NCBI GenBank assembly: GCA_002309335.1
Contig: DBXH01000010.1
Coordinates: forward strand, 8,518-23,546
Direction: 5' to 3'
DNA: 15,029 nt
From: Bacteroidales bacterium UBA1217
GTDB taxonomy: Bacteria > Bacteroidota > Bacteroidia > Bacteroidales > P3
Positions 7,280 through 14,979 of this stretch are shown here, in pieces. A model generated the notes under the pieces. The model worked only from the letters and a program-made list of their open reading frames with translations. It was not told the DNA's origin and ran no database searches. Every line of letters starts with the position of its first letter. The stretch's first letter is position 1. Position numbers and translations under genes: made by a program.

Positions 7280-7394
7280 GATTCTTTCCCCGAAAAAGGG
7301 TGTCGGCGACGTTGGAGAGAAGAAATATTTTGCTTTGCTTGGTGTTGATAATTAGACTCTTGTGAAAAGAATTGAGCGCAAGGCGGAAAAATAT

Positions 7395-7425
7395 TTTGTC
7401 AGTTTGGAAAATGTGTGTACTTTTG
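7395..7425 (+). promoter_or_regulatory. Full Bacteroidota promoter for type-B L31
   Basis: TTTG at 7395-7398, a 19-nt spacer, then TACTTTTG at 7418-7425 give an exact match to TTTG-N19-TAnnTTTG. Transcription would start near 7432, leaving an A/T-rich leader of about 80 nt before the L31 start codon. The leader contains an imperfect inverted pair CGTTTAAA (7469-7476) and TTTAAAACG (7486-7494). Confidence 0.85.
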
Positions 7426-7511
7426 CAAACTCAAATTGAATCGAAAATTAGTATTTTTTTATAACAATCGTTTAAAAAACCACTGTTTAAAACGGCAAAA
7501 AAATCAAGAAA

Positions 7512-7769
7512 ATGAAAAAAGGTATCCATCCATCGAATTACAGACTCGTTGTGTTCAAAGATATGTCTAACGACACTATGATACTTACCAAGAGCTGTGC
7601 CAACACCAAGGAGAAAGTTGTCTATACCGACGGTAACGAGTATGACGTTGTGAAGCTTGAAATCTCCAACACTTCGCATCCTTACTTCACTGGCAAGCTG
7701 AAACTGGTCGACACCGCTGGACGTGTTGATAAGTTCATGAGCAAGTACAAAAGATATAACAAGAAATAA
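7512..7769 (+). CDS. rpmE2: 50S ribosomal protein L31, type B (zinc-independent)
   Basis: This 85-residue basic protein starts MKKGIHPSNYRLVVFKDMSND and contains HPYFTGKLKLVDTAGRVDKFMSKYKRY, the hallmark of bacterial L31. It lacks the paired CxxC cysteines of zinc-binding L31 (only one Cys is present), and its 85-residue length fits the type B form. L31 bridges the large and small ribosomal subunits. In bacteria with both types the B form replaces the zinc form under zinc shortage; in many Bacteroidota the B form is the only one, so no zinc regulation can be inferred here. It is a single-gene transcript with its own promoter (7395-7425) and intrinsic terminator (7799-7828). Confidence 0.97.
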   Translation: MKKGIHPSNYRLVVFKDMSNDTMILTKSCANTKEKVVYTDGNEYDVVKLEISNTSHPYFTGKLKLVDTAGRVDKFMSKYKRYNKK

Positions 7770-7798
7770 TAGTAGTTTGTTTTAGGTTAAATGTTAGG

Positions 7799-7828
7799 AA
7801 AAAGCTCTTCTCGTAAGAGCTTTTTTTT
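7799..7828 (+). terminator. Intrinsic terminator after rpmE2
   Basis: Arms aaagctctt (7801-7809) and aagagcttt (7815-7823) form a 9-bp stem with a 5-nt loop, followed by a T-run to 7828. It lies about 30 bp after the L31 stop codon and isolates L31 from lon. Confidence 0.92.
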
Positions 7829-7830
7829 AT

Positions 7831-7888
7831 TGCCGTAAAATGAAACTTTTTTTGCTTTGTGGCGTAAAATATTGTGTTTTTTGCTGTG
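7831..7888. repeat. 29-bp imperfect tandem duplication upstream of lon
   Basis: Two head-to-tail 29-bp copies (7831-7859 and 7860-7888) agree at 21 of 29 positions. Both keep a GTAAAAT core followed by a T-run and TTTGCT. The second copy ends 39 bp before the lon start. The TTTG ends of the two copies are 29 bp apart, the distance between the two TTTG parts of a Bacteroidota promoter, but the TA of TAnnTTTG is missing. It may hold a duplicated regulator site or a non-standard lon promoter. Confidence 0.6.
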
Positions 7889-7927
7889 AGGGCAAAGTGT
7901 AATGACATTAACGAGTAATATGATTCT

Positions 7928-10396
7928 ATGAAGAACAATTATATAGACGAACTATTTAACAGTGTAGCCGAGTGTGCGAGTGCGAGTTCCGCTATGATTG
8001 AGGTTGTCCCGATGTCGGAGGACGGCAATATGGAGGAGTTTCTGTTTGAGAACAATCCCAATTGTCCCAACCGTATACCTATTCTGCCAATGACGGGCAA
8101 TGTGCTCTTTCCGGGCACCATTACGCCTGTCACCATAACTCGTGAAATGTCGCTGAGACTGTTGCGCAAGGTGGCGGAAACGGGCGACTATATAGGCGTG
8201 GTGACTCAGCGTAACGACTATGTCGACATACCCGAGCGCACCGACCTCTACGATATTGGATGCCTTGCACAGGTGGTCAAAGTCATTGATATGCCTAACA
8301 ACGATGTTGTCGGCATACTGAGGGGCAGCACCAGTTTCAGGCTTGGCGACATAGTATCGGCCAAGCCATATCTGATGGCTGAGAGACTGCCTGCGGTAAC
8401 TGCCGATACGGTCGATAATTTCACGAAGGATGACAAGGAATCGGTCAAGATTCTTGCACGCAAATACACCGCCTACCTCAAGTCGGTCAATCCTAACGAT
8501 GTGACGATAAAGACTATCAAGGAGATTCGCGGTCCGCGTATGCTTACCAATTTTATCTCGTCGCATATCGAAATTGACGTTCCGTCGAAACAGAAGCTAC
8601 TGGAAGTAGCAACTTATGCCGAGCGTATAGTAGGCTTGATACGTCATATACAGGGACTTGTGTCGATGGAGGACCTGCGTCACGAGATTCAGGAGAAGAC
8701 CCGCGTCACGATGGACCGCCAGCAGCGAGAATACTTCCTCAACCAGCAGATGCACGTAATACAGGAGGAGTTGGGCGGAGGTTCGAGCGAAGCAGAGGTG
8801 AAACGCCTGCGCGAACGTGCCGAGAAGATGGAATGGTCGAAAGAGGTTGGTCAGCATTTTGAACACGAACTGGAGAAACTGAGCCGCATATCGCAAATGT
8901 CGTCCGACTATAGTGTGCAGCTCAACTACCTTAATGTACTTCTTGATTTGCCGTGGGGCCACAGGGGAGTCGTCAACACCGATATGGCAAAAGCCCGCAA
9001 GCGTTTGGACAGCAATCATTTTGGATTGGAGAAGGTGAAGGAGCGCATACTCGAAATGATGGCTGTGCTCAACCTCACCGACCAGCGCAAGTCGCCGGTG
9101 CTCTGTCTGGTGGGTCCTCCGGGTACCGGCAAGACCTCGTTGGGCAAATCTATCGCTGCGGCGCTGGGGCGTGAATATGTGCGCATCGCTTTGGGCGGCG
9201 TCCACGACGAGGCTGAAATCAGAGGCCATCGCCGCACCTATGTTGGCTCGATGCCGGGACGCGTCATCAACGGTATGATCAAGGCCAAAGTCAGCAATCC
9301 TGTCTTTGTGCTCGACGAGATAGACAAGGTGCAGGCAAACAATTTCAGCGGCGACCCGATGGCGGCGTTGCTCGAAGTGCTTGACCCCGAGCAGAATGTG
9401 TCGTTCCACGACAACTATCTTGATGTCGACTACGACCTCTCCAATGTCCTCTTTATTGCTACCGCCAACACTACGGCAGGCATCCATCCGGCGTTGATTG
9501 ACCGTATGGAGATTATCGAGGTGCCGGGCTACATTATGGAGGAGAAGCTGCAGATAGCCACTCAGTATCTTGTGCCGCGCCAGCTTAAGGAGAACGGCTT
9601 CAAACGAACTTCGTTCACCTTCTCGACCGAGCTGCTGCGCGCCATTGTAGAAGACTATACCCGTGAGTCGGGTGTGCGCCAGCTGGAAAAGATGATCGCC
9701 AAGATTATCCGCAACCGTGCCGTGAAGGTGGCTTCGAAAGAGGCTGCAGAGAAAAGAATAAAAGTTGAAGAGCTGCGCCCTATACTGGGATTGCCCATAC
9801 ATCAAAACGAGCGCCGCGGCGCAGAACCGCGTGTGGCTGTGGTTACAGGTCTTGCCTGGACGCAGGTGGGCGGCACGATACTATATATCGAGGCTTGCAC
9901 ATCGAAAGGCAAAGGCAACTTGACGATGACCGGCAATCTGGGCGACGTGATGAAGGAATCGGCTACGCTGGCATACGAATATCTCAAGGCTAACGCTAGA
10001 CATCTCGGCATCGACCCCGATGTGTTTGAAAAGACCAATATCCATATCCACGTCCCCGAAGGGGCAACGCCGAAGGACGGTCCGTCGGCCGGCATCACAA
10101 TGTTTACTGCTATGGTCAGCGCTTTCACCGGTCGCAAGGTACGCCCTGAGTTTGCTATGACGGGCGAGATAACTCTGCGCGGAGCCGTCACTCCTGTGGG
10201 TGGCATCCGCGAGAAAATCCTTGCTGCCAAGCGTGCCGGCATAACGGATATAGTACTATGCGAGGACAACCGCCGCGATGTGGAGGAAATTACACAGGCT
10301 TATCTCGAAGGACTAACATTCCATTACATCAAAGAGATGTCGCAGGTGCTGCCAATAGTACTGCTCGGTAACCGTAAAAACAAACTAAAGAGATAA
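7928..10396 (+). CDS. lon: ATP-dependent protease Lon (LonA)
   Basis: An 822-residue LonA with all three parts in order. The N-terminal substrate-recognition domain begins around residue 50 (RIPILPMTGNVLFPGTITPV). The AAA+ module has Walker A GPPGTGKT at 396-403 (Lys402) and Walker B FVLDEIDKV. The C-terminal serine protease domain has Ser720 in PKDGPSAG and Lys763 in GGIREK, exactly the 43-residue spacing of the E. coli dyad Ser679/Lys722. Lon degrades misfolded and regulatory proteins in the cytosol as a hexamer. Length is typical (E. coli 784), with a 50-residue acidic N-terminal extension common in Bacteroidota. No exact TAnnTTTG promoter is present; a 29-bp tandem duplication lies just upstream. 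The next gene follows after 64 bp without an evident terminator, so the two may be cotranscribed. Confidence 0.98.
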   Translation: MKNNYIDELFNSVAECASASSAMIEVVPMSEDGNMEEFLFENNPNCPNRIPILPMTGNVLFPGTITPVTITREMSLRLLRKVAETGDYIGVVTQRNDYVDIPERTDLYDIGCLAQVVKVIDMPNNDVVGILRGSTSFRLGDIVSAKPYLMAERLPAVTADTVDNFTKDDKESVKILARKYTAYLKSVNPNDVTIKTIKEIRGPRMLTNFISSHIEIDVPSKQKLLEVATYAERIVGLIRHIQGLVSMEDLRHEIQEKTRVTMDRQQREYFLNQQMHVIQEELGGGSSEAEVKRLRERAEKMEWSKEVGQHFEHELEKLSRISQMSSDYSVQLNYLNVLLDLPWGHRGVVNTDMAKARKRLDSNHFGLEKVKERILEMMAVLNLTDQRKSPVLCLVGPPGTGKTSLGKSIAAALGREYVRIALGGVHDEAEIRGHRRTYVGSMPGRVINGMIKAKVSNPVFVLDEIDKVQANNFSGDPMAALLEVLDPEQNVSFHDNYLDVDYDLSNVLFIATANTTAGIHPALIDRMEIIEVPGYIMEEKLQIATQYLVPRQLKENGFKRTSFTFSTELLRAIVEDYTRESGVRQLEKMIAKIIRNRAVKVASKEAAEKRIKVEELRPILGLPIHQNERRGAEPRVAVVTGLAWTQVGGTILYIEACTSKGKGNLTMTGNLGDVMKESATLAYEYLKANARHLGIDPDVFEKTNIHIHVPEGATPKDGPSAGITMFTAMVSAFTGRKVRPEFAMTGEITLRGAVTPVGGIREKILAAKRAGITDIVLCEDNRRDVEEITQAYLEGLTFHYIKEMSQVLPIVLLGNRKNKLKR

Positions 10397-10398
10397 TC

Positions 10399-10446
10399 TA
10401 ACTTCCACTTTAACTTCCATTTTAACTCCTACTTATACTCCTATCT
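10399..10446. repeat. Four 12-bp tandem repeats between lon and the PorE-like gene
   Basis: The units are taacttccactt, taacttccattt, taactcctactt and atactcctatct, contiguous, beginning 3 bp after the lon stop codon and ending 14 bp before the next start codon. They fill almost the whole intergenic gap. The plus strand is rich in A, C and T and almost free of G, so it would be unstructured in mRNA. No known function. Confidence 0.8.
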
Positions 10447-10460
10447 TATCGAAAAAGACT

Positions 10461-11954
10461 ATGAAACGTATTTTAATATATTTGCTGGTGATGGGTGCTG
10501 TTGCATCGTCGATGGCTCAGAATACAGAGCCGAGGGGTGTCAACAACTCTTTGCAGACCGCTACGCTGTCGTCGTTCCGTCTGCCAGCAAAGACCTATGA
10601 CATTTGTTTCCTCGACGGCAAACTGCACGTCTCTACCGATGGTATGCTCTTTGCAGTCAAGGTCGCCGACGGACTTTTGGGTTTCCCCGAAATCGATACC
10701 GCACTTACCTCTATCGATCATCAGATGACTTATGCTGTGCGCCACCCATCGACAAATCTCCTGTATTTTACTAAAAAGGATGCGAAGGGTGTCAGTTGCT
10801 TATTTGAATACTATGAGAAAAAGCCTGGCAAATACGACATACGTCGAGTGAAACCTTACGGGTTTTCATATTCTGTTGAGCATCCTGTCTTTTCTGCCGA
10901 CGGGCGTGTTATGGTATTTGCATCTGATTGTCCCATTGGTTTTGGCGGCCGCGATTTGTGGTACAGCGAATTGAAGAACGGCGAATGGCAGTACCCTCAG
11001 AATATGGGACGCCGCATTAACACCGAAGGTGAAGAGTCGATGCCAGCTATGTATGGCGAGTTCCTGCTTTTCTCGTCAGACGGGCGTAGTGACAGCTATG
11101 GTGGCAACGACCTCTACGCCACACGCCTTGTGGCTCTCGAGCAGACTGGCGACACCGTGATGATGTTTCCTATTGGTCGTAGTGCCGTTCATAGTCTTGA
11201 GGCCCCGTTTTGTTCTGAAAACGATGATTTTGGCTTTGTCGTCGATGGTTCCGGCATTGGCTGGTGGCTGTCGCGCGACACAGCGGGCAACGAAACCTAT
11301 CATACATTTGCCGGACGTATGGATTGCGTCAAGCTTACTGGCGTGGTGTCGGACATCAATGGTTTGCTGATGTCAGGAGCCGATGTGGTTGCAACCCAAA
11401 AAGACCGTCAAATTGCATCTGTTAAATGCGACGGCGAAGGACGTTTCTGTCTTTTTCTGCAGCCGGAACAGGACTACGAACTTACTTTTTCGGCTCCCGA
11501 CCATTTTGTCTTCAAACAGCAAATGAGTCTTGTACGCACCACGGATAATATGCTATATGCCAGTGAGAAATACAATGTAACTCTTCTCTCTTTCGATCTT
11601 GGCAAGTCCTATTCGTATGACGATTTGTTCAACTCGTCGGTAAGCAGCGAATTGTCGGCTGCAGGACGGAAAAGGATGGATTTGATGGTCCGTTTCCTGA
11701 TCGAGAATCCCCATCTCCGCCTTACCATAGCCTCGGCCTATAACCAGAGCTCCGACGCGCCTTTCTGCTCGTTGCTGAATAATTCGAGGCTACGCGCGCT
11801 AACGGATTATATTAAGTCGAAGGGCGTGCCTCTTTCGGCGATAACAACCTCTACAACCAAGCCTTCCAACGCAGGAGCGGAAGCTGACGACGAGCCTGTG
11901 ATGTCGGCTGCGGCTGTGTCGTCAAAGACAGTATTTTTCACTTTTTCACGATAG
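10461..11954 (+). CDS. PorE-like envelope protein: PD40 propeller, carboxypeptidase-like domain, degenerate OmpA-like domain
   Basis: A 497-residue protein with a signal peptide (residues 1-19, ending SMA). PD40/TolB-type propeller motifs lie at about 141-223: HPVFSADGRVMVFAS, GGRDLWYSELKNGEW, FLLFSSDGR and YGGNDLYATRL. A carboxypeptidase-regulatory-like beta domain spans about 291-355 (VKLTGVVSDINGLLMSGADV). Residues about 383-465 look like an OmpA peptidoglycan-binding domain, with NNSRLRALTDYIKSKGV matching LSxxRAxxVxxYLxxxGV, but the GHTD motif is replaced by SAYN, so the Asp that binds diaminopimelate is lost while the Arg equivalent (Arg445) may remain. The order propeller, CRD, OmpA is that of PorE, a T9SS component, which also has a TPR region missing here. 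It may be a paralogue rather than PorE. It follows lon by 64 bp and is closed by a strong terminator. Confidence 0.75.
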   Translation: MKRILIYLLVMGAVASSMAQNTEPRGVNNSLQTATLSSFRLPAKTYDICFLDGKLHVSTDGMLFAVKVADGLLGFPEIDTALTSIDHQMTYAVRHPSTNLLYFTKKDAKGVSCLFEYYEKKPGKYDIRRVKPYGFSYSVEHPVFSADGRVMVFASDCPIGFGGRDLWYSELKNGEWQYPQNMGRRINTEGEESMPAMYGEFLLFSSDGRSDSYGGNDLYATRLVALEQTGDTVMMFPIGRSAVHSLEAPFCSENDDFGFVVDGSGIGWWLSRDTAGNETYHTFAGRMDCVKLTGVVSDINGLLMSGADVVATQKDRQIASVKCDGEGRFCLFLQPEQDYELTFSAPDHFVFKQQMSLVRTTDNMLYASEKYNVTLLSFDLGKSYSYDDLFNSSVSSELSAAGRKRMDLMVRFLIENPHLRLTIASAYNQSSDAPFCSLLNNSRLRALTDYIKSKGVPLSAITTSTTKPSNAGAEADDEPVMSAAAVSSKTVFFTFSR

Positions 11955-11987
11955 TTTTCCTCAGACATAGTTTTTTTCAACGTTTCG

Positions 11988-12020
11988 ACAGCTGGCAATA
12001 AAATGTCGGCTGTTTTTTTT
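11988..12020 (+). terminator. Intrinsic terminator after the PorE-like gene
   Basis: Bases 11988-11996 pair with 12005-12013 to give a 9-bp stem with two G-U pairs and an 8-nt loop, followed by eight T residues (12013-12020). It sits 33 bp after the stop codon. Confidence 0.8.
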
Positions 12021-12089
12021 GTTATTGTTGAAAATAAGCAATTGTGTAATGTGCTGATAATTAATGATAAATAAAATATATAAATAATT

Positions 12090-12122
12090 TTTGCAATAAT
12101 AAAAAAAAAATGTGTAATTTTG
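12090..12122 (+). promoter_or_regulatory. Bacteroidota promoter with an A10 tract in the spacer
   Basis: TTTG at 12090-12093, a 21-nt spacer, and TAATTTTG at 12115-12122 match the Bacteroidota consensus. The spacer contains ten consecutive A residues (12101-12110). Transcription would begin near 12129. The -7 element overlaps an in-frame TTG at 12120, ruling that codon out as the translation start. Changes in A-tract length would change the spacer length and so promoter strength. Confidence 0.8.
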
Positions 12123-12158
12123 CAACGCAATAATTATGAAAAAATGAACGTAAATTAT

Positions 12159-14843
12159 ATGAAAAAATCGTTTTTGGCTATAGCGGCTCTGATTGCGATG
12201 CTGTTTATGCCTGGCATGATATCCGCCCAGCTACAGGTGACACACGGCACTTCGTTGGGAATTACTCCCGACTCGCTGGTGCGAAGCGTGTTGGTCGGAC
12301 AGGGCGTTGAGGTATCCAACGTTAAGTTCAACAATGCATCAGGTATTATTAACTGTAACGCCATAGGTACATTTACTACGGGCAACACACCAACAAACAT
12401 AGGGCTTTCATCGGGTATTATTATTGGTACGGGCGATGTCAATTTTGCTACGGGACCAAATAATAACGGAGGTGGCAATGGAAACAGCGGCGCTGCAAGT
12501 TGCGTTAGCCAGTCGTGTGCGCCGTTGATGAATGATGCTTCAGGTTCGACAAATGATTGTTCGGTTTTGGAGTTTGACTTTAAACCACGTTCCGATTCCA
12601 TCAAGTTTCGTTATGTCTTTGCATCGGAAGAGTATCCTGAATATGTATGTGCCAATGTTAATGATATTTTCGCTTTCTATATTACTGGTGTAAATCCCAA
12701 TGGCGGAACATACAGTAACTTTAATATGGCGAGGGTGCCTGTCACGAATGATGTCATTTCAATCAATACCGTAAACGGCGGTTCGTCGGCAGGTTCGTCG
12801 ACACCTTGTATATTGACTAACTCGCAATATTATGTTGACAATACAGGTGGAACAACGATACAATATGACGGTTTTACCGTTGTTATGACTGCAGAGGCAA
12901 AGGTGGTCCCGTGCCAGACTTACCATCTGATTATGGCTATAGCCGATGTTAGCGACAATGTGTGGGATTCTGGCGTTTTCCTTGAGGCCAACAGCTTGAC
13001 TTCAAACGCTATCTCGTTTGCTTTCGATAATTCGCTAAACCCGACGGCTCCCGAGGATCTCTACGAGGGTTGCCAAGCCAAGGTCGTTATGACAAGACCT
13101 TATCAGACAGCTACGCCTACACCTATTCACGTCTCGGTTCAAGGTGATGTGAGCAACGGCGTTGATTTTGAGATATGGAACTCTATTTTTTCGTTTCCGG
13201 CCAACTCTGATACGCTGATCAAGAACCTATCCCCTTATCAGGACGGTGAGGATGAAGGTACAAACGGAGTCGAGTTTGCACGTTTTGTGATGTGGGCGGA
13301 TAATGGCTGTCTCTATTCCGACACGATGGAGTTCAATATTATTGACACACGGCCGTTGGAGGTTACTATAGAGCACGACACTATGACCAGCAACACCACT
13401 AACGTACAGCTAAGGGCTGCCATCACCGGTGGTATGCCCAACCGTACCGTTACTTGGACCAATCTGCTCGACCCAATGGCACAGCAACGTACAGGCGAAT
13501 CGATAGTGGTTAACACTTTCCGCGATATGCGATGGTTGGTGGAGGTGATGGATGCCTGTGGCAACTTCGGGACGGATACTATGCTGGTTGGCGTGCGTCA
13601 CGATTTCGCTCGCCTCACCCCGTCGCCCGATACCACGATATGTGCACTCGAGCCTCTCGACCTTAGTGTGAGGGGCGCCGACAGCTGCGTGTGGTTCATC
13701 TCGGGTCAGGCGCATCCAATACAATCGAATGGCGACTCGGTGCTGCACATCAATCCTACTGAAATAGCACGATATGTGGTGCATTCCTATAAGTGGTGGA
13801 ACAACCAGTATTGGGAGGATGTCGATTCAATAGATGTTATCGTTGTTCCTTTGCCCGAGGTGAGTGCAACCACCAGTACTCCGCGTATTTGCGAAGGCTC
13901 TTCAGTGACCATCACCGCCACGGGTACCAACAACTATTCGTGGGATGGAGGCGTTACTTTCGAGGAGTCCTCTTCGCACACCTATACTCCCGATTCTTCG
14001 ACAGCATATATCATTCATGGCCTTACAAACGGCGCAGAATGCTACGGCCACGATACGGTTTACATTACCGTCGACACTATGCCCGATATCTATATCAATG
14101 ATGGCGGCGGTGTGTGCGGCGGCGAAGAGGCCGAACTTACAGTACAGACCTCGGCCGAAAGTTTCAGCTGGTCGGCAGCTCCGCCCGATCCCTCGCTGGG
14201 AGGACAGGAACAGCACGGCACAATTATTGTGAATCCGCCAATTACAACGGTATATACGGTGACGGCTGTGAACGGCGTTTGCACCAATACGGCGCAGACA
14301 ACCGTGGCTGTCGAGCCTCAGCCGATAGCTATTGGCGAGGTTACGCCGCGCACCGTTTCGCTGGGTACTATGGAGGCGGTGTTTAGTGACAAGAGCGAGC
14401 ATTCTAACAGCCGCCAATGGGAGTTTCCCGACGGTGTGGTTAAGACCGAGCGCGAGGTGTCGTACGTTGTGCCTGACGATGTGGATTCGGTGAATGTACT
14501 GCTCACGGCATTCAATCCGTATATGTGCTTCGATACTACCACGGTTACTGTGTATGTGGATCATACGACGCTATGGGCGCCCAATGCTTTTACACCCGAG
14601 GAAAGCACTAATAACACCTTCCTTGTCAAGGTCAACGATGTTCAACGTTATCACATCTTCATATACGACCGCAGGGGTGCGCTCGTTTTCGAGTCCTACG
14701 ACCCTGAAATGGCTTGGGACGGAAAAGCCCAAAATGGTGAAAAATGCCCTCAAGGAGTATACACATATCTCATTTCCTGCCACAAAATCACCTATCCTTT
14801 CGAACAGATTGTTCGTAAGGGAACTGTGGTGTTACTTAGGTAG
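12159..14843 (+). CDS. Surface protein: choice-of-anchor-L domain, Ig/PKD-like domains, type B T9SS sorting domain
   Basis: From the chosen start the protein has 894 residues. Residues 1-23 are a signal peptide ending ISA. Residues about 25-280 match the choice-of-anchor L domain, with FRYVFASEEYPEYV and NDIFAFYITG as its signature. The middle (about 300-800) is a string of beta-rich Ig/PKD-like segments, for example PRICEGSSVTITATG and GVCGGEEAELTV, of the kind seen in SprB-like surface proteins. The last 90 residues (WAPNAFTPE through YDRRGALVFES to FEQIVRKGTVVLLR) are the type B, gliding-motility-associated, T9SS sorting domain. It is most likely secreted across the outer membrane and held at the surface; adhesion is inferred. 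ATG 12144 is an in-frame alternative adding five residues; 12159 gives the cleaner signal peptide. It is monocistronic, with a promoter at 12090-12122. Confidence 0.92.
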   Translation: MKKSFLAIAALIAMLFMPGMISAQLQVTHGTSLGITPDSLVRSVLVGQGVEVSNVKFNNASGIINCNAIGTFTTGNTPTNIGLSSGIIIGTGDVNFATGPNNNGGGNGNSGAASCVSQSCAPLMNDASGSTNDCSVLEFDFKPRSDSIKFRYVFASEEYPEYVCANVNDIFAFYITGVNPNGGTYSNFNMARVPVTNDVISINTVNGGSSAGSSTPCILTNSQYYVDNTGGTTIQYDGFTVVMTAEAKVVPCQTYHLIMAIADVSDNVWDSGVFLEANSLTSNAISFAFDNSLNPTAPEDLYEGCQAKVVMTRPYQTATPTPIHVSVQGDVSNGVDFEIWNSIFSFPANSDTLIKNLSPYQDGEDEGTNGVEFARFVMWADNGCLYSDTMEFNIIDTRPLEVTIEHDTMTSNTTNVQLRAAITGGMPNRTVTWTNLLDPMAQQRTGESIVVNTFRDMRWLVEVMDACGNFGTDTMLVGVRHDFARLTPSPDTTICALEPLDLSVRGADSCVWFISGQAHPIQSNGDSVLHINPTEIARYVVHSYKWWNNQYWEDVDSIDVIVVPLPEVSATTSTPRICEGSSVTITATGTNNYSWDGGVTFEESSSHTYTPDSSTAYIIHGLTNGAECYGHDTVYITVDTMPDIYINDGGGVCGGEEAELTVQTSAESFSWSAAPPDPSLGGQEQHGTIIVNPPITTVYTVTAVNGVCTNTAQTTVAVEPQPIAIGEVTPRTVSLGTMEAVFSDKSEHSNSRQWEFPDGVVKTEREVSYVVPDDVDSVNVLLTAFNPYMCFDTTTVTVYVDHTTLWAPNAFTPEESTNNTFLVKVNDVQRYHIFIYDRRGALVFESYDPEMAWDGKAQNGEKCPQGVYTYLISCHKITYPFEQIVRKGTVVLLR

Positions 14844-14889
14844 TTAGCGTGGTATTGGCGATGGGTTGAGAAATAAAAATAAAAAAAAA

Positions 14890-14921
14890 TTTGGTGGGTA
14901 TCTGAAAAAGTAGTACTTTTG
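14890..14921 (+). promoter_or_regulatory. Bacteroidota promoter for tRNA-Pro
   Basis: TTTG at 14890-14893, a 20-nt spacer and TACTTTTG at 14914-14921 match the consensus. Transcription would start near 14928, about 50 nt before the tRNA. The leader has a small imperfect hairpin (gggaaagt pairing with acttttccc, 14939-14956). The promoter also shows that the tRNA is transcribed independently of the surface-protein gene. Confidence 0.8.
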
Positions 14922-14979
14922 CACTCGCTTTTGAGGAGGGGAAAGTCACTTTTCCCGATGCAAAAAGCAGAGTCCAGTT

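Noticed and set aside
8597..9805. Minus-strand open frame of 402 residues opposite lon
   Set aside because: It lies wholly inside lon. Its His/Arg-rich, low-complexity translation is typical of an antisense shadow in GC-biased coding DNA.
12120..12158. TTG start at 12120 for the surface protein
   Set aside because: The codon lies in the -7 promoter element. ATG 12159 (or 12144) gives a proper signal peptide.
13902..14564. Minus-strand open frame (220 residues) opposite the type B surface protein
   Set aside because: The plus strand encodes a continuous protein with a signal peptide and a sorting domain. The antisense product resembles nothing.
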